DNA from: Micromonospora wenchangensis
GTDB lineage: Bacteria > Actinomycetota > Actinomycetes > Mycobacteriales > Micromonosporaceae
Length of the DNA: 64,000 bases
NCBI RefSeq assembly: GCF_002210435.1
Contig: NZ_MZMV01000036.1
Coordinates: forward strand, 1 to 64,000
Direction: 5' to 3'
The notes beneath the pieces are model-generated. The model made no database searches, was not told the DNA's origin, and saw only the letters and a list, made by a program, of their open reading frames with translations. Shown piece by piece: positions 16,374-24,554 of this stretch. The position numbers were made by a program, and so were the translations under genes. Position 1 is the stretch's first letter. Each line of letters begins with the position of its first letter.

Positions 16374-17705
16374 ATGGACGCGGATGAGCCGCTGGCAGGG
16401 AACCCGCCGGTGCTGTCGATGGACGAGCCGATACGGCCGTCGGACCTGCTGGTCCGGGTGGCGCTGCTTCCCGGTTCGACCCGCGACGCGGGCACCGCCG
16501 GATTCCCCACCGATCCGGGCGGGGTGAGCCTGGGACGTCCTCTGCTCTTCCCGGTCCCCGCCGAGGAACTGCCTTCCCAGTTGCGCCGACGTGCCGGGGC
16601 TGGCGGGCTGCGCTACTACGGGGTGTTGTTCGCCTTCGATCTGGACCCACTGCCGCAGGGGGGACAGCACGCCGCGGTCCGGTTCGAGGTCGCCCTCGCC
16701 GACGAGGGCGCACTGGCCGTGCAACTGCACGCCGACGGGGGAGCCCTCGGCCTGACCTTCGGAGCTGAGCGGGCCCGCGCGGTCACTCCCGCCGCCGACC
16801 GGGCTGCCGCAGCGGCGGCAGCCCGCAACGGTTGGCTGACCCGCCTGGCACCCCGGGCGGATCGCCCCCGTGCCTGGTCGTTCGGAGCCCACCGGCACCG
16901 GTTCGGGTGGAACTACGAGGATGCCGGCGGGTCGGGCCTGCCCCTGACCTACGGACTGCACGCCCTGATCGAGGTGCCGTCCACCACCACCGTGCTCACT
17001 GGACGACTGGGGGTTCGGGTCCGGAACCGACCGGGCCGGCTTCATACCGGTGGAAGCTGGACAGCAACCCTGCACGACACCGTGCCGTTTCGTGAGGTGC
17101 TGCCCGACCGGGTGGAGCACCAGGGAGCGGCGGTCCGGTTGTGCATGGCTGCCGACGTTGCCGGCTACAGCAGGCGCCCCAACGACCTCGCTGCCCGGAC
17201 CCAGTCCTGGCTGGTCCGGGTGCTCAGGGAGGCGCGTCATGCCGCCGGCATCGACGAGTCGGCCGTGTCCCTGCAGTTCCAGGGTGACGGCGAGTTCGCG
17301 GTCCTGCCTGTCGGCATCGACGAGTCGAGGGTGATCCCCCGCCTGGTCGACGGGCTCGACCTGGCATTGCGCCGGACGAACGATGGTCTCGGTCCGGCCG
17401 AACGGATGCGACTCCGATTCGCTCTCCACCGTGGTCTGATGAAGCCCGGGGACAGCGGTTGGGTCGGGGCCGCAGCGATCGCGGTACACCGGATTCTGGA
17501 CAGCCCGCCCCTGCGGGCCGCCCTGCGCGACAACCCGTTGGTCGACTACGTCCTGGGCGTACCGGATGTGCTCTATCAGGACGTGCTGCGGCACTCCCAA
17601 CTGCCGCCACTGCCCGAGCGCTTCGCCGAGGTGACCGTCGACCTGCCGGAGAAGGGCTTCGTCGAACACTGCTGGCTCCACGTGCCGATCGGGGAGGGGC
17701 CTTGA
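16374..17705 (+). CDS. CATRA-like protein with class III cyclase-like C-terminal domain
   Basis: 443 residues. The N-terminal half (to about 250) is a probable beta-rich domain I cannot name. The C-terminal part reads like a class III nucleotide cyclase: CMAADVAGYSRR (Asp261), FQGDGEFAVLP (Asp305), RLRFALHRG and VGAAAIAVHRI. The two putative metal Asp are 44 residues apart, the canonical spacing, and the Arg of the last motif is kept. The base-selecting Lys is Gln and the transition-state Asn is Ile, so it may bind a nucleotide without cyclising it. From memory, proteins of this type beside caspase and TPR genes are annotated as CATRA conflict-system proteins. The ATG follows TGGAG; the stop overlaps the caspase TTG by 4 nt. 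Confidence 0.8.
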   Translation: MDADEPLAGNPPVLSMDEPIRPSDLLVRVALLPGSTRDAGTAGFPTDPGGVSLGRPLLFPVPAEELPSQLRRRAGAGGLRYYGVLFAFDLDPLPQGGQHAAVRFEVALADEGALAVQLHADGGALGLTFGAERARAVTPAADRAAAAAAARNGWLTRLAPRADRPRAWSFGAHRHRFGWNYEDAGGSGLPLTYGLHALIEVPSTTTVLTGRLGVRVRNRPGRLHTGGSWTATLHDTVPFREVLPDRVEHQGAAVRLCMAADVAGYSRRPNDLAARTQSWLVRVLREARHAAGIDESAVSLQFQGDGEFAVLPVGIDESRVIPRLVDGLDLALRRTNDGLGPAERMRLRFALHRGLMKPGDSGWVGAAAIAVHRILDSPPLRAALRDNPLVDYVLGVPDVLYQDVLRHSQLPPLPERFAEVTVDLPEKGFVEHCWLHVPIGEGP

Positions 17706-19663
17706 CCGGGCGGGTCTTCGCGTTGCTGGTCGGCATCGACAGCTACCGGGCGTCGCCTCCCCTGCGCGGGTGCGGCAATGACGTGGCGCAGGTGGCGGAA
17801 TTCCTTCGGGTCCGCGTCCCGGCGCAGCGGAGTCCCTCGGTCCTGGCGTTGGTCGACCACGAAGCGACCCGGGACCGCGTGGTGGCCGGATTGCGTGATC
17901 ATCTCGGGCAGGCCGGGTCCGGGGACACGGCCTTGTTCTGGTTCAGCGGGCACGGCTCGCGGGCCGCTGTGCCTGGCGAACTGTGGCATCTGGAGCCGAG
18001 CGGGCAACTGCAGACCCTGGTCTGCTACGACAGCCGTCACGGCGACGTCCCCGACCTGTACGACAAGGAGGTTTCCTTACTGCTCGGCGAGGTCGCGGCC
18101 CGGGACTGTCATGTGGTTGCCGTCCTGGACAGCTGCCACTCCCACGGCGCGACCCGCAACGTACAGCGTTCGGTGCCGGATCTGACCACTCCGCCCGCAG
18201 TCGGAGCACTCCTGCCGGAACTGCGCCTCGCCGCTACCCGGGCCCCGGTCGAGCATGTGCTGCTGGCGGCCTGCCGGTCCTCCGAGGTGGCCACCGAGGA
18301 GTGGTTGGACGGCGCCTACCGGGGGTTGTTCAGCTGGGCTCTGATGGCGGCGATGCACCGGCTCGGCCCGGCGGCCACCTATCGTGAACTGCTCGCCGCC
18401 GCCCGGTGCGAGGTGGAGCGGTATGCGTCCCGACAGGTGCCGAAGCTGGACCCGGTGACCCCGGGAATCGTCGACCAGCCGTTCCTCGGTGGCCGGATCC
18501 GCCCGCCCGCCAGCGGGATGTGGCTACGCGCGGGTCAGGGCTGCTGGGAGATCGACGCGGGAGCCTGCCACGGCATCCCGACCAGGGTCGACGGGAACGG
18601 CATACGGGTGGCCGTGGCAGGCACGAGCGACGAGGCCAGGATCGTCCGGGTCGACCCGGACCGTAGCGTCGTCGAGCCGGTCGGCTGGGAACCGGACGAG
18701 GACGTGCAGTATCCGGTGGTGCTCAGCCGGGTACCCGTGCCGGAGGTCGTCCTCGCCGTCGAGGAGGCCGCGGGGCCCACCATCGACGTGGTCATGGCCG
18801 CGCTGGCCGCGTCGGGACCGACCGGGGGCCCGTCGCCGTACGTCCGGCCGTTCGTCGGGGCGGGGGAGGCTGACTCGGTCGAGTTGCGTCTACGGGCGGA
18901 GGCCCCGGATCGGGTGAGCATCCGCGACCGTGACGACGTCCCGCTCTGCGCGGACTTCACCGGGGTACACGGCGACGGTGGCCGGAGAGTCGTCGCGGCG
19001 CTTGAACACCTGGCCCAGGTACGCCTGGTCCGGACCCTGGTGAATCCGGTGTCGCGGCTGACCGGTGCGGTGTCCCTGCAACTCGTCGAGGCCCGTCCCA
19101 CGGACGTGACCGCTCCGGCGCACCGTCCGGCACTGCTGCCGGGGGCTGACGGTGCGATCGTGCTGCGCTACCACTGGGAACACGGTCGCTGGGTGGCACC
19201 GACGGTCTTCGTCCGGCTGCACAACGACAGTGGTCGCCCGCTGCATGTGGTCCTGTTGAACGTCACCCAACGTCACCGGGTGCACGCCGGCCTGTTCCCC
19301 GGTGAGGACATCGCGCCCGGGAGTGCCGGCGCTGCCCTGTACGGCCGGCCGGTCGAGTTCCGGCTGCCGGCCGGAGTCCCGGTCGAGCCGGGCGCACACA
19401 CCCGCGACCTGCTGATCCTGCTCGCGGCCGAGGAGGAGTTCAGTGCCGCGCCGTTCGAGCTGCCGGCCCTGGACGAGGTGGGTACGCGGCGGACCCGGGC
19501 ACCGTTGGCGGTGACCGGCCTGCTCGGCCGGCTGGGCCTGGCCGCCGTGCACCGCGACGCGGGCGCCGCCGGCACGGCGTGCGACTGGCTCAGCTTGGCC
19601 CTGACGGTGGTCACCGAGGTGCCGGGGAGCACCGGTCTCAGCGGGGTGGGTCGATCCAGGTGA
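17702..19663 (+). CDS. Caspase-like protease (peptidase C14 family)
   Basis: 653 residues starting at TTG 17702, which overlaps the previous stop (TTGA) and follows GGGGAGGGG; the frame is open upstream but only this start gives the caspase N terminus RVFALLVGIDSYRAS. The catalytic dyad is visible as His84 in FWFSGHGS and Cys145 in AVLDSCHSHGA. The protease domain covers about 1-270. The remainder is beta-rich; near 500-590 VFVRLHNDSGRPLHVVLLNV and GLFPGEDIAPG resemble the DUF4384-type domain often found behind bacterial caspases. The substrate is unknown. Bacterial caspase homologues act in programmed cell death and antiphage defence; here the neighbours suggest the same. Confidence 0.88.
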   Translation: MTGRVFALLVGIDSYRASPPLRGCGNDVAQVAEFLRVRVPAQRSPSVLALVDHEATRDRVVAGLRDHLGQAGSGDTALFWFSGHGSRAAVPGELWHLEPSGQLQTLVCYDSRHGDVPDLYDKEVSLLLGEVAARDCHVVAVLDSCHSHGATRNVQRSVPDLTTPPAVGALLPELRLAATRAPVEHVLLAACRSSEVATEEWLDGAYRGLFSWALMAAMHRLGPAATYRELLAAARCEVERYASRQVPKLDPVTPGIVDQPFLGGRIRPPASGMWLRAGQGCWEIDAGACHGIPTRVDGNGIRVAVAGTSDEARIVRVDPDRSVVEPVGWEPDEDVQYPVVLSRVPVPEVVLAVEEAAGPTIDVVMAALAASGPTGGPSPYVRPFVGAGEADSVELRLRAEAPDRVSIRDRDDVPLCADFTGVHGDGGRRVVAALEHLAQVRLVRTLVNPVSRLTGAVSLQLVEARPTDVTAPAHRPALLPGADGAIVLRYHWEHGRWVAPTVFVRLHNDSGRPLHVVLLNVTQRHRVHAGLFPGEDIAPGSAGAALYGRPVEFRLPAGVPVEPGAHTRDLLILLAAEEEFSAAPFELPALDEVGTRRTRAPLAVTGLLGRLGLAAVHRDAGAAGTACDWLSLALTVVTEVPGSTGLSGVGRSR

Positions 19664-22600
19664 CCGACGACCACGACCCGGACGAGCTGCCCCTCAACGA
19701 ATGGATCGACGTGCTGCTCCAGCTCAGCATGGATCCGCCGGCCGACGCCGACCCGGCCGAGATCGCCGGGCTGCTCGGCGAAGCCCTCCTGGAGTGGTAC
19801 GACCAGGACGGGGACGACAATCACCTCTTCGCGGCGGTCGGCGAGCTGACCCGCGCGCTGGATGTCTCCCCGCACCACACCGGCGCGGCCTGGTGGCACT
19901 ACGGCCTCGGGCTTGCCCACGGTGAGCTGGCCCGGCTGGCGGCGGGACTCGAAGGGCCCGGCCGTGCCGGGGTGGCCGACCACCTGGAGCGGTCGGTGAC
20001 GCAGCTGACCATGGCCCATCGGGCTTGGCCGGCTGCCGATCCCGAGCGGGACAACGTGGCGGTGGACCTGCTGGAGGCGGCCTGGAAGCGGTTCTCCTGG
20101 CATGCTCCGGACCTGGAGGAGGACTCGCCGGCTGCCGTGGCGGAGGTGGATCGTCTGGAACGGGCCATGGTGGGTGTCACGGTGGGCGACGCCGATCCTC
20201 ACCGGATCCGGTACGTGCGGATGCTCGGTGGGTTGGCCCTGCTGGCCCGTTACGACTGGGCCGGCCGTCGTCGGCGGGATCTGGACGAGGGGGTGGCGCA
20301 GCTCACCGCGGCACTCGCCGGCCTGCCACCGGAGACTCCACGGTATTCGTTCGCCTCCGCCGAGTTGGCGGCGGGTTATCTGGAGCTGGCCGGCCTGGAC
20401 GAGGATCCGAACAGCCTGAGCCTGGCCATCGCGGTGGCGAACCGGGCGATCCGGTCTGGCCGGCCGGACCAGCCCGGCTGGCTCAGCCTGCACCGGGGGC
20501 AAGCCTTCGGGTACGCCGCCCGGTGGGACCTCGACGACGATCCGGCGGACATCGCGGCGGCGATCGAATGCTGGCGGACCGTGCGGGCGGACGACCCGGA
20601 CCCGTCCTCGGCTATCGCTCTGGCCGAGCTGCTGCACAGCCGGGCGGTCCGGACCGGGGAGGCGGACGGTCTCGCCGAGGCGGTCGAGCTGTTGGGCGGA
20701 GCGCTGCCAGCGGCACCGGACCCCGCAGCGGTCTGGTGCCAACTCGGTGCGACGCACCTGCTGCGCTGGCAACATGGTCGTGCCCCTGAGAGTCTCGCCG
20801 CCGCCCGGGCCTGCGTCGACCGGGCGCTGACCGCCGACGCCTCGACGGAGGACGTGCTGGCCGCCCACCGGATCCGCCTTCTCGCGCTCTACGAGGCGGT
20901 CTCCGACGAGGACAAGGTGGAACCGGTGGCCACGCCCGCCACTTTCGAAGGTCTGGAGCAGTCGCTGGTCGAGGCCGACCGGGTGTTGGACGAGGTGACC
21001 CAGGCGTCGCCCGCTGACCGGGGGAGACTCGCTCTCGTCATCACGTACGCGGAGTTCGCCCGGCTCGCGATCACGATGGCGGACCCCGATCTGCCCCGGC
21101 TGCGGCATTTGCTCGCGACGGCCCGGGTGGGAATCGAGGGCCAGCCGGCGGGCTTCGCCGGGGCCGTCGACACCGCGGAGGGAGTCGTCGCGAGCTTCAG
21201 CGCTGTCACGGAATTCGACTCCGACTCCGACTACGGCATGGCCGCCTTCTCCGCGGCCCTGGCCGACCAGGACTTCATCGCCGGCTCACAGGGGCGGGCG
21301 CTCACCTCCTTCACGCTGGTCTGTCGGGGGGCCCGCGTCGGTGATCTCCGCAGCTTCCGGGCCGGGACGGCCCCGCTGCCGACGCGGGGTGACGCCGCCG
21401 CCGAGGAGACGGACGCGACCTGGTCAGAGTTCGCACTCTTCGCGGCCATCATCGAGGTACTCCGCCTGGGTACCCACGCGGACGTGGTCGGGATGGGCCG
21501 TGCGCTCGCGATCGTCGAGGAACTGTACGGCGGTCTGCGTCCGTCGCGGCTGTCCCGGCACCTGCTCGATCCCCTCGTCGAAGCGTGCCGGGATCACTAC
21601 GCGCTCCTGGCACGTGCCACGAGCGAGTCGCCCCGGCCCCGGCCCCCGGTCCCGCTGCCGGCCGGGCCGCTGACCCCGCCTGACCTGCTCACCATCCTCC
21701 TGACCGCCGGGACGCAGGTGCACTCGGCGACCAAGCACCAGGACGTGGGGTTGCTCCGGCGCTGGGCCGACCACCTGATCGGGCTCGCCCACCGACAGTT
21801 GCCCTTGTCCGGGCTACGGAAGTCCGTGCTCAGCCTCGCCGGCAAGGCCGAACTCGCGCGGGCGGCTGCGGCTGGGGACCGCGGGTCGGCGGCCCGCGCG
21901 GTCCGGTACCTCGGCCAGGCGCTCGCCGAGAGCGTCGGTCCCGCTGATCCGCTCTGGTCCGACATGGTCGGCGACCACGCGGAGGCGCTGCGCCGATCAG
22001 GGGATCCGGACCGGGCGGCGACCCGGCGGCTCGGCTTGTCCGCGTTGCAGGGGCAGGCCCGGCAGGTTCTCCTCCAGTCCGGCACCGACCAGGCGTTGGA
22101 GACGGCGCGGTCGGCCGCCGCCGCCGCGGCCCGGGTGGTCCGTTGGTGCCTTCAGGACGAGGCCGACGACGATCTGCTCACCGCCCTGGACGCCGGCCGG
22201 AGCCTGACCCTGCACGCGGCGACCGCCGGTCACACCGTGGTGGAGTTGCTCGGTCGTGCCGGTCGGAACGACCTGGCTGCGGAGTGGCAGGACTCCGGGG
22301 GCCTGGGTCGCGACCACTTCACCGGTGACCTGCTCGGGGCGGTCGTCACCGCCGGGGAGGCACCTGACGATCTGCGCCTGCGGGTGCTGCGTGCGCTGGA
22401 GAACGCCGGTCTCCTCGACGACCTGCTGACCCAGGTGCGGACGGACGAGGTCCGTGCCGCCCTGCACGGACTGGACTTCGACGCCCTCGTCTATCTCGTA
22501 CCGGCCGCAGGGGCGGTGCCGGGGCTCGCGGTCGTGGTACCCGCCGTCGGCGACATCCTTCCGCTGAGCTTCCCCGACCTGTTGGCGGGCCCCGGCAGCC

Positions 22601-23712
22601 CGGTACGTCGACTGTTGGCGGCGGCCCTGGGCCCGGCCGTGCTGGGCGACGCGGCGGCACCCGGATCGCGCGGCGTCATGCTCCGTCCGGATACCGACGT
22701 CGTGGCGACCAACGGGCGGCCCGTTGCGGGGACGGTGCCGCGGGACGCCGGTGCGGTGGGCGGCGAGGTGGGAGGGCCGGCTGCCGTTGCGCGGGCCACC
22801 TACATCGACGACCTGTGTCGGTGGGCGTGGCGGGCGGTGGTGGGACGCCTCGTCGCCGACCTGCGGGGGTTACGACCGGACCGACCGGCCCGGGTGGTGC
22901 TGGTGCCGATGGGAGTGTTCGGGCTGGTGCCATGGCACGCCGCGTACGAGGAGACCGTCACCGGTCGCCGTTACGCAGTCCACGACCTGGTGATCTCGTA
23001 CGCGCCGTCGGCCCGGATCCTCTGTGCGACGGCGGCCCGGCCGGTACGGGCGGTCCGATCCGCCCTGGTGGTCGGCGATCCGCTGAGTGACCTGCGGTAT
23101 GCGGGCATCGAGGCGCATGCGGTGTACGAGCGGTTCCACCACAGTGGCGACTTCCTGGGCGCGGATCCTGATCCGCGACGCCGGGCCAGCCCGGAGGGTG
23201 TGCTGGCGTGGATTCGTGCCGTCAGGCCCGGCCCGTCCCTGCTGCACTTCGCCTGTCACGCGCGGGTGGACCCGGCTCGGCCGGCCGATGCCCACCTGCT
23301 GCTTGCCGGGGGGCCGTTGCCGGCCCGGGAGCTGCTGCAGGCGTCCCGCCTGGCGCAACTCGACCTCGGTCAGGTGTTCCTGGCCGCCTGCACGACGCAC
23401 GCCGCAGGTGGGGCCTACGACGAGGCGTTCAGTCTGGCCACCTGCTTCCTGGCGGCCGGTGCCCACACCGTGTTCGGTTCGTTGTGGCAGGTGCCGGACG
23501 AGGGCACCTCGCTGCTCATGTACCTCGTGCATCACCTGCTGTACGAGGAGGGCTGTGCCCCGGCCGACGCTCTGCACCGGGCCCAGTTGTGGATGCTCGA
23601 CCCGGACCGTGAGCCGCCGGCCGGGATGCCGGCCGTACTGGCCGCGGAGTGTTCACGGCCGGGCCTGGCCGACCCGATCTCCTGGGCCGCGTTCACCCAC
23701 CAGGGCCGATGA
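19660..23712 (+). CDS. TPR-CHAT protease
   Basis: 1350 residues from a GTG that overlaps the caspase stop by 4 nt. Residues 1 to about 1000 are helical repeats of TPR character (repeated AL-AELLHSRAV-type blocks such as LAEAVELLGGALPAAPDPAAVWCQLG). The last 320 or so form a CHAT domain, a caspase relative: RVVLVPMGVFGLVPWHAA, then His1200 in LLHFACHARV and Cys1244 in FLAACTTHAAGGAYD, and a closing GAHTVFGSLWQVPDEGTS. TPR-CHAT proteins are known as type III CRISPR effectors (Craspase) and in other conflict systems; no CRISPR genes lie here. The repeats probably recognise a partner or target that unlocks the protease. Confidence 0.9.
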   Translation: MTDDHDPDELPLNEWIDVLLQLSMDPPADADPAEIAGLLGEALLEWYDQDGDDNHLFAAVGELTRALDVSPHHTGAAWWHYGLGLAHGELARLAAGLEGPGRAGVADHLERSVTQLTMAHRAWPAADPERDNVAVDLLEAAWKRFSWHAPDLEEDSPAAVAEVDRLERAMVGVTVGDADPHRIRYVRMLGGLALLARYDWAGRRRRDLDEGVAQLTAALAGLPPETPRYSFASAELAAGYLELAGLDEDPNSLSLAIAVANRAIRSGRPDQPGWLSLHRGQAFGYAARWDLDDDPADIAAAIECWRTVRADDPDPSSAIALAELLHSRAVRTGEADGLAEAVELLGGALPAAPDPAAVWCQLGATHLLRWQHGRAPESLAAARACVDRALTADASTEDVLAAHRIRLLALYEAVSDEDKVEPVATPATFEGLEQSLVEADRVLDEVTQASPADRGRLALVITYAEFARLAITMADPDLPRLRHLLATARVGIEGQPAGFAGAVDTAEGVVASFSAVTEFDSDSDYGMAAFSAALADQDFIAGSQGRALTSFTLVCRGARVGDLRSFRAGTAPLPTRGDAAAEETDATWSEFALFAAIIEVLRLGTHADVVGMGRALAIVEELYGGLRPSRLSRHLLDPLVEACRDHYALLARATSESPRPRPPVPLPAGPLTPPDLLTILLTAGTQVHSATKHQDVGLLRRWADHLIGLAHRQLPLSGLRKSVLSLAGKAELARAAAAGDRGSAARAVRYLGQALAESVGPADPLWSDMVGDHAEALRRSGDPDRAATRRLGLSALQGQARQVLLQSGTDQALETARSAAAAAARVVRWCLQDEADDDLLTALDAGRSLTLHAATAGHTVVELLGRAGRNDLAAEWQDSGGLGRDHFTGDLLGAVVTAGEAPDDLRLRVLRALENAGLLDDLLTQVRTDEVRAALHGLDFDALVYLVPAAGAVPGLAVVVPAVGDILPLSFPDLLAGPGSPVRRLLAAALGPAVLGDAAAPGSRGVMLRPDTDVVATNGRPVAGTVPRDAGAVGGEVGGPAAVARATYIDDLCRWAWRAVVGRLVADLRGLRPDRPARVVLVPMGVFGLVPWHAAYEETVTGRRYAVHDLVISYAPSARILCATAARPVRAVRSALVVGDPLSDLRYAGIEAHAVYERFHHSGDFLGADPDPRRRASPEGVLAWIRAVRPGPSLLHFACHARVDPARPADAHLLLAGGPLPARELLQASRLAQLDLGQVFLAACTTHAAGGAYDEAFSLATCFLAAGAHTVFGSLWQVPDEGTSLLMYLVHHLLYEEGCAPADALHRAQLWMLDPDREPPAGMPAVLAAECSRPGLADPISWAAFTHQGR

Positions 23713-23858
23713 CGCCTTCTACTCTTGTCCCCCGATCGCCGGCCTGCGAGGCGAGGATGACAAAGGCGGCGAAACGGCCCTGTTTTGGTAACCGACGGTC
23801 CACGATCGTTGTGGGGCCGCGATTCGATGCGGTGCCCCGGTTGAGGGGTGGGGGTGGG

Positions 23859-24530
23859 GTGGGGGACGAGGAGGAGTACGAGTTCGGGCAGCGGCGGGAG
23901 AAGGAGCGGGACGCGTCGCGGGTGGAGGCGTTCAGCGACGCGGTGATCGCGATCGTGCTCACCCTGATGGCGGTGGAGCTGCTCCAACTCAGCCCGCAGC
24001 GGCCCGAGGGCCAGGACCTGCCCGGGGCGCTGTTCCACGAGTGGCCCGCCTACCTCGCGTACGTGATCACGTTCGTGATCGTCGGGCAGGTCTGGTTGAC
24101 CCACCACAACATGTGGCGGTACGTCGTCAAGGTCGACCAACTGCTGCTCGTCCTCAATCTGCTGTTGCTGCTGTTCGTGGCGGCCATTCCGTTCGCGGCC
24201 AGCCTGCTCGCCGACAATCTGCGGGGCACCGTCGCCGACCAGCGGCTGACCGCCGCGCTCTACGTGGGCACGGTGCTCGGTGAGGCGCTGTTCTTCAACC
24301 TGAGCTGGTGGTGGGCCCGCCGTCGTCGACTGCTCGACCCGGGGCTGGACCCCCGGCTGGCCCGCGCCGTGGCCCGCCGGTTCCTGCTCGGCCCGGTGCT
24401 GTACGTCGTCGCGTTCGGTATCTCCTTCGTCGACCCGGTGCTCAGCCTCGCGGCGTACTTCCTGCTCACCGGGCTATACCTGATCCGGGGTCCGGGCGAC
24501 CTGCCGTCCTCCCGCCCGACCCCCGCCTGA
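23859..24530 (+). CDS. TMEM175-like potassium channel subunit (DUF1211)
   Basis: About 223 residues with six hydrophobic segments. The family hallmark is the first helix with RVEAFSDAVIAIVLTLMAVEL, the FSD motif that lines the pore in bacterial TMEM175. WLTHHNMWRYV is the second conserved block. I chose GTG 23859 after a G-rich AGGGGTGGGGG stretch; TTG 23841 and an upstream ATG at 23757 are alternatives that add residues without family similarity. It begins about 145 bp after the CHAT gene, with no terminator seen, and could be co-expressed. Whether it belongs to the island is uncertain. Confidence 0.8.
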   Translation: MGDEEEYEFGQRREKERDASRVEAFSDAVIAIVLTLMAVELLQLSPQRPEGQDLPGALFHEWPAYLAYVITFVIVGQVWLTHHNMWRYVVKVDQLLLVLNLLLLLFVAAIPFAASLLADNLRGTVADQRLTAALYVGTVLGEALFFNLSWWWARRRRLLDPGLDPRLARAVARRFLLGPVLYVVAFGISFVDPVLSLAAYFLLTGLYLIRGPGDLPSSRPTPA

Positions 24531-24554
24531 GCGGGGGCACGGGCCGGGCGGGTG

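Noticed and set aside
19660..23712. TPR-CHAT gene as part of a type III-E CRISPR (Craspase) locus
   Set aside because: No gRAMP, Cas1 or array is near; the gene is tied to a caspase and a cyclase-like gene instead.
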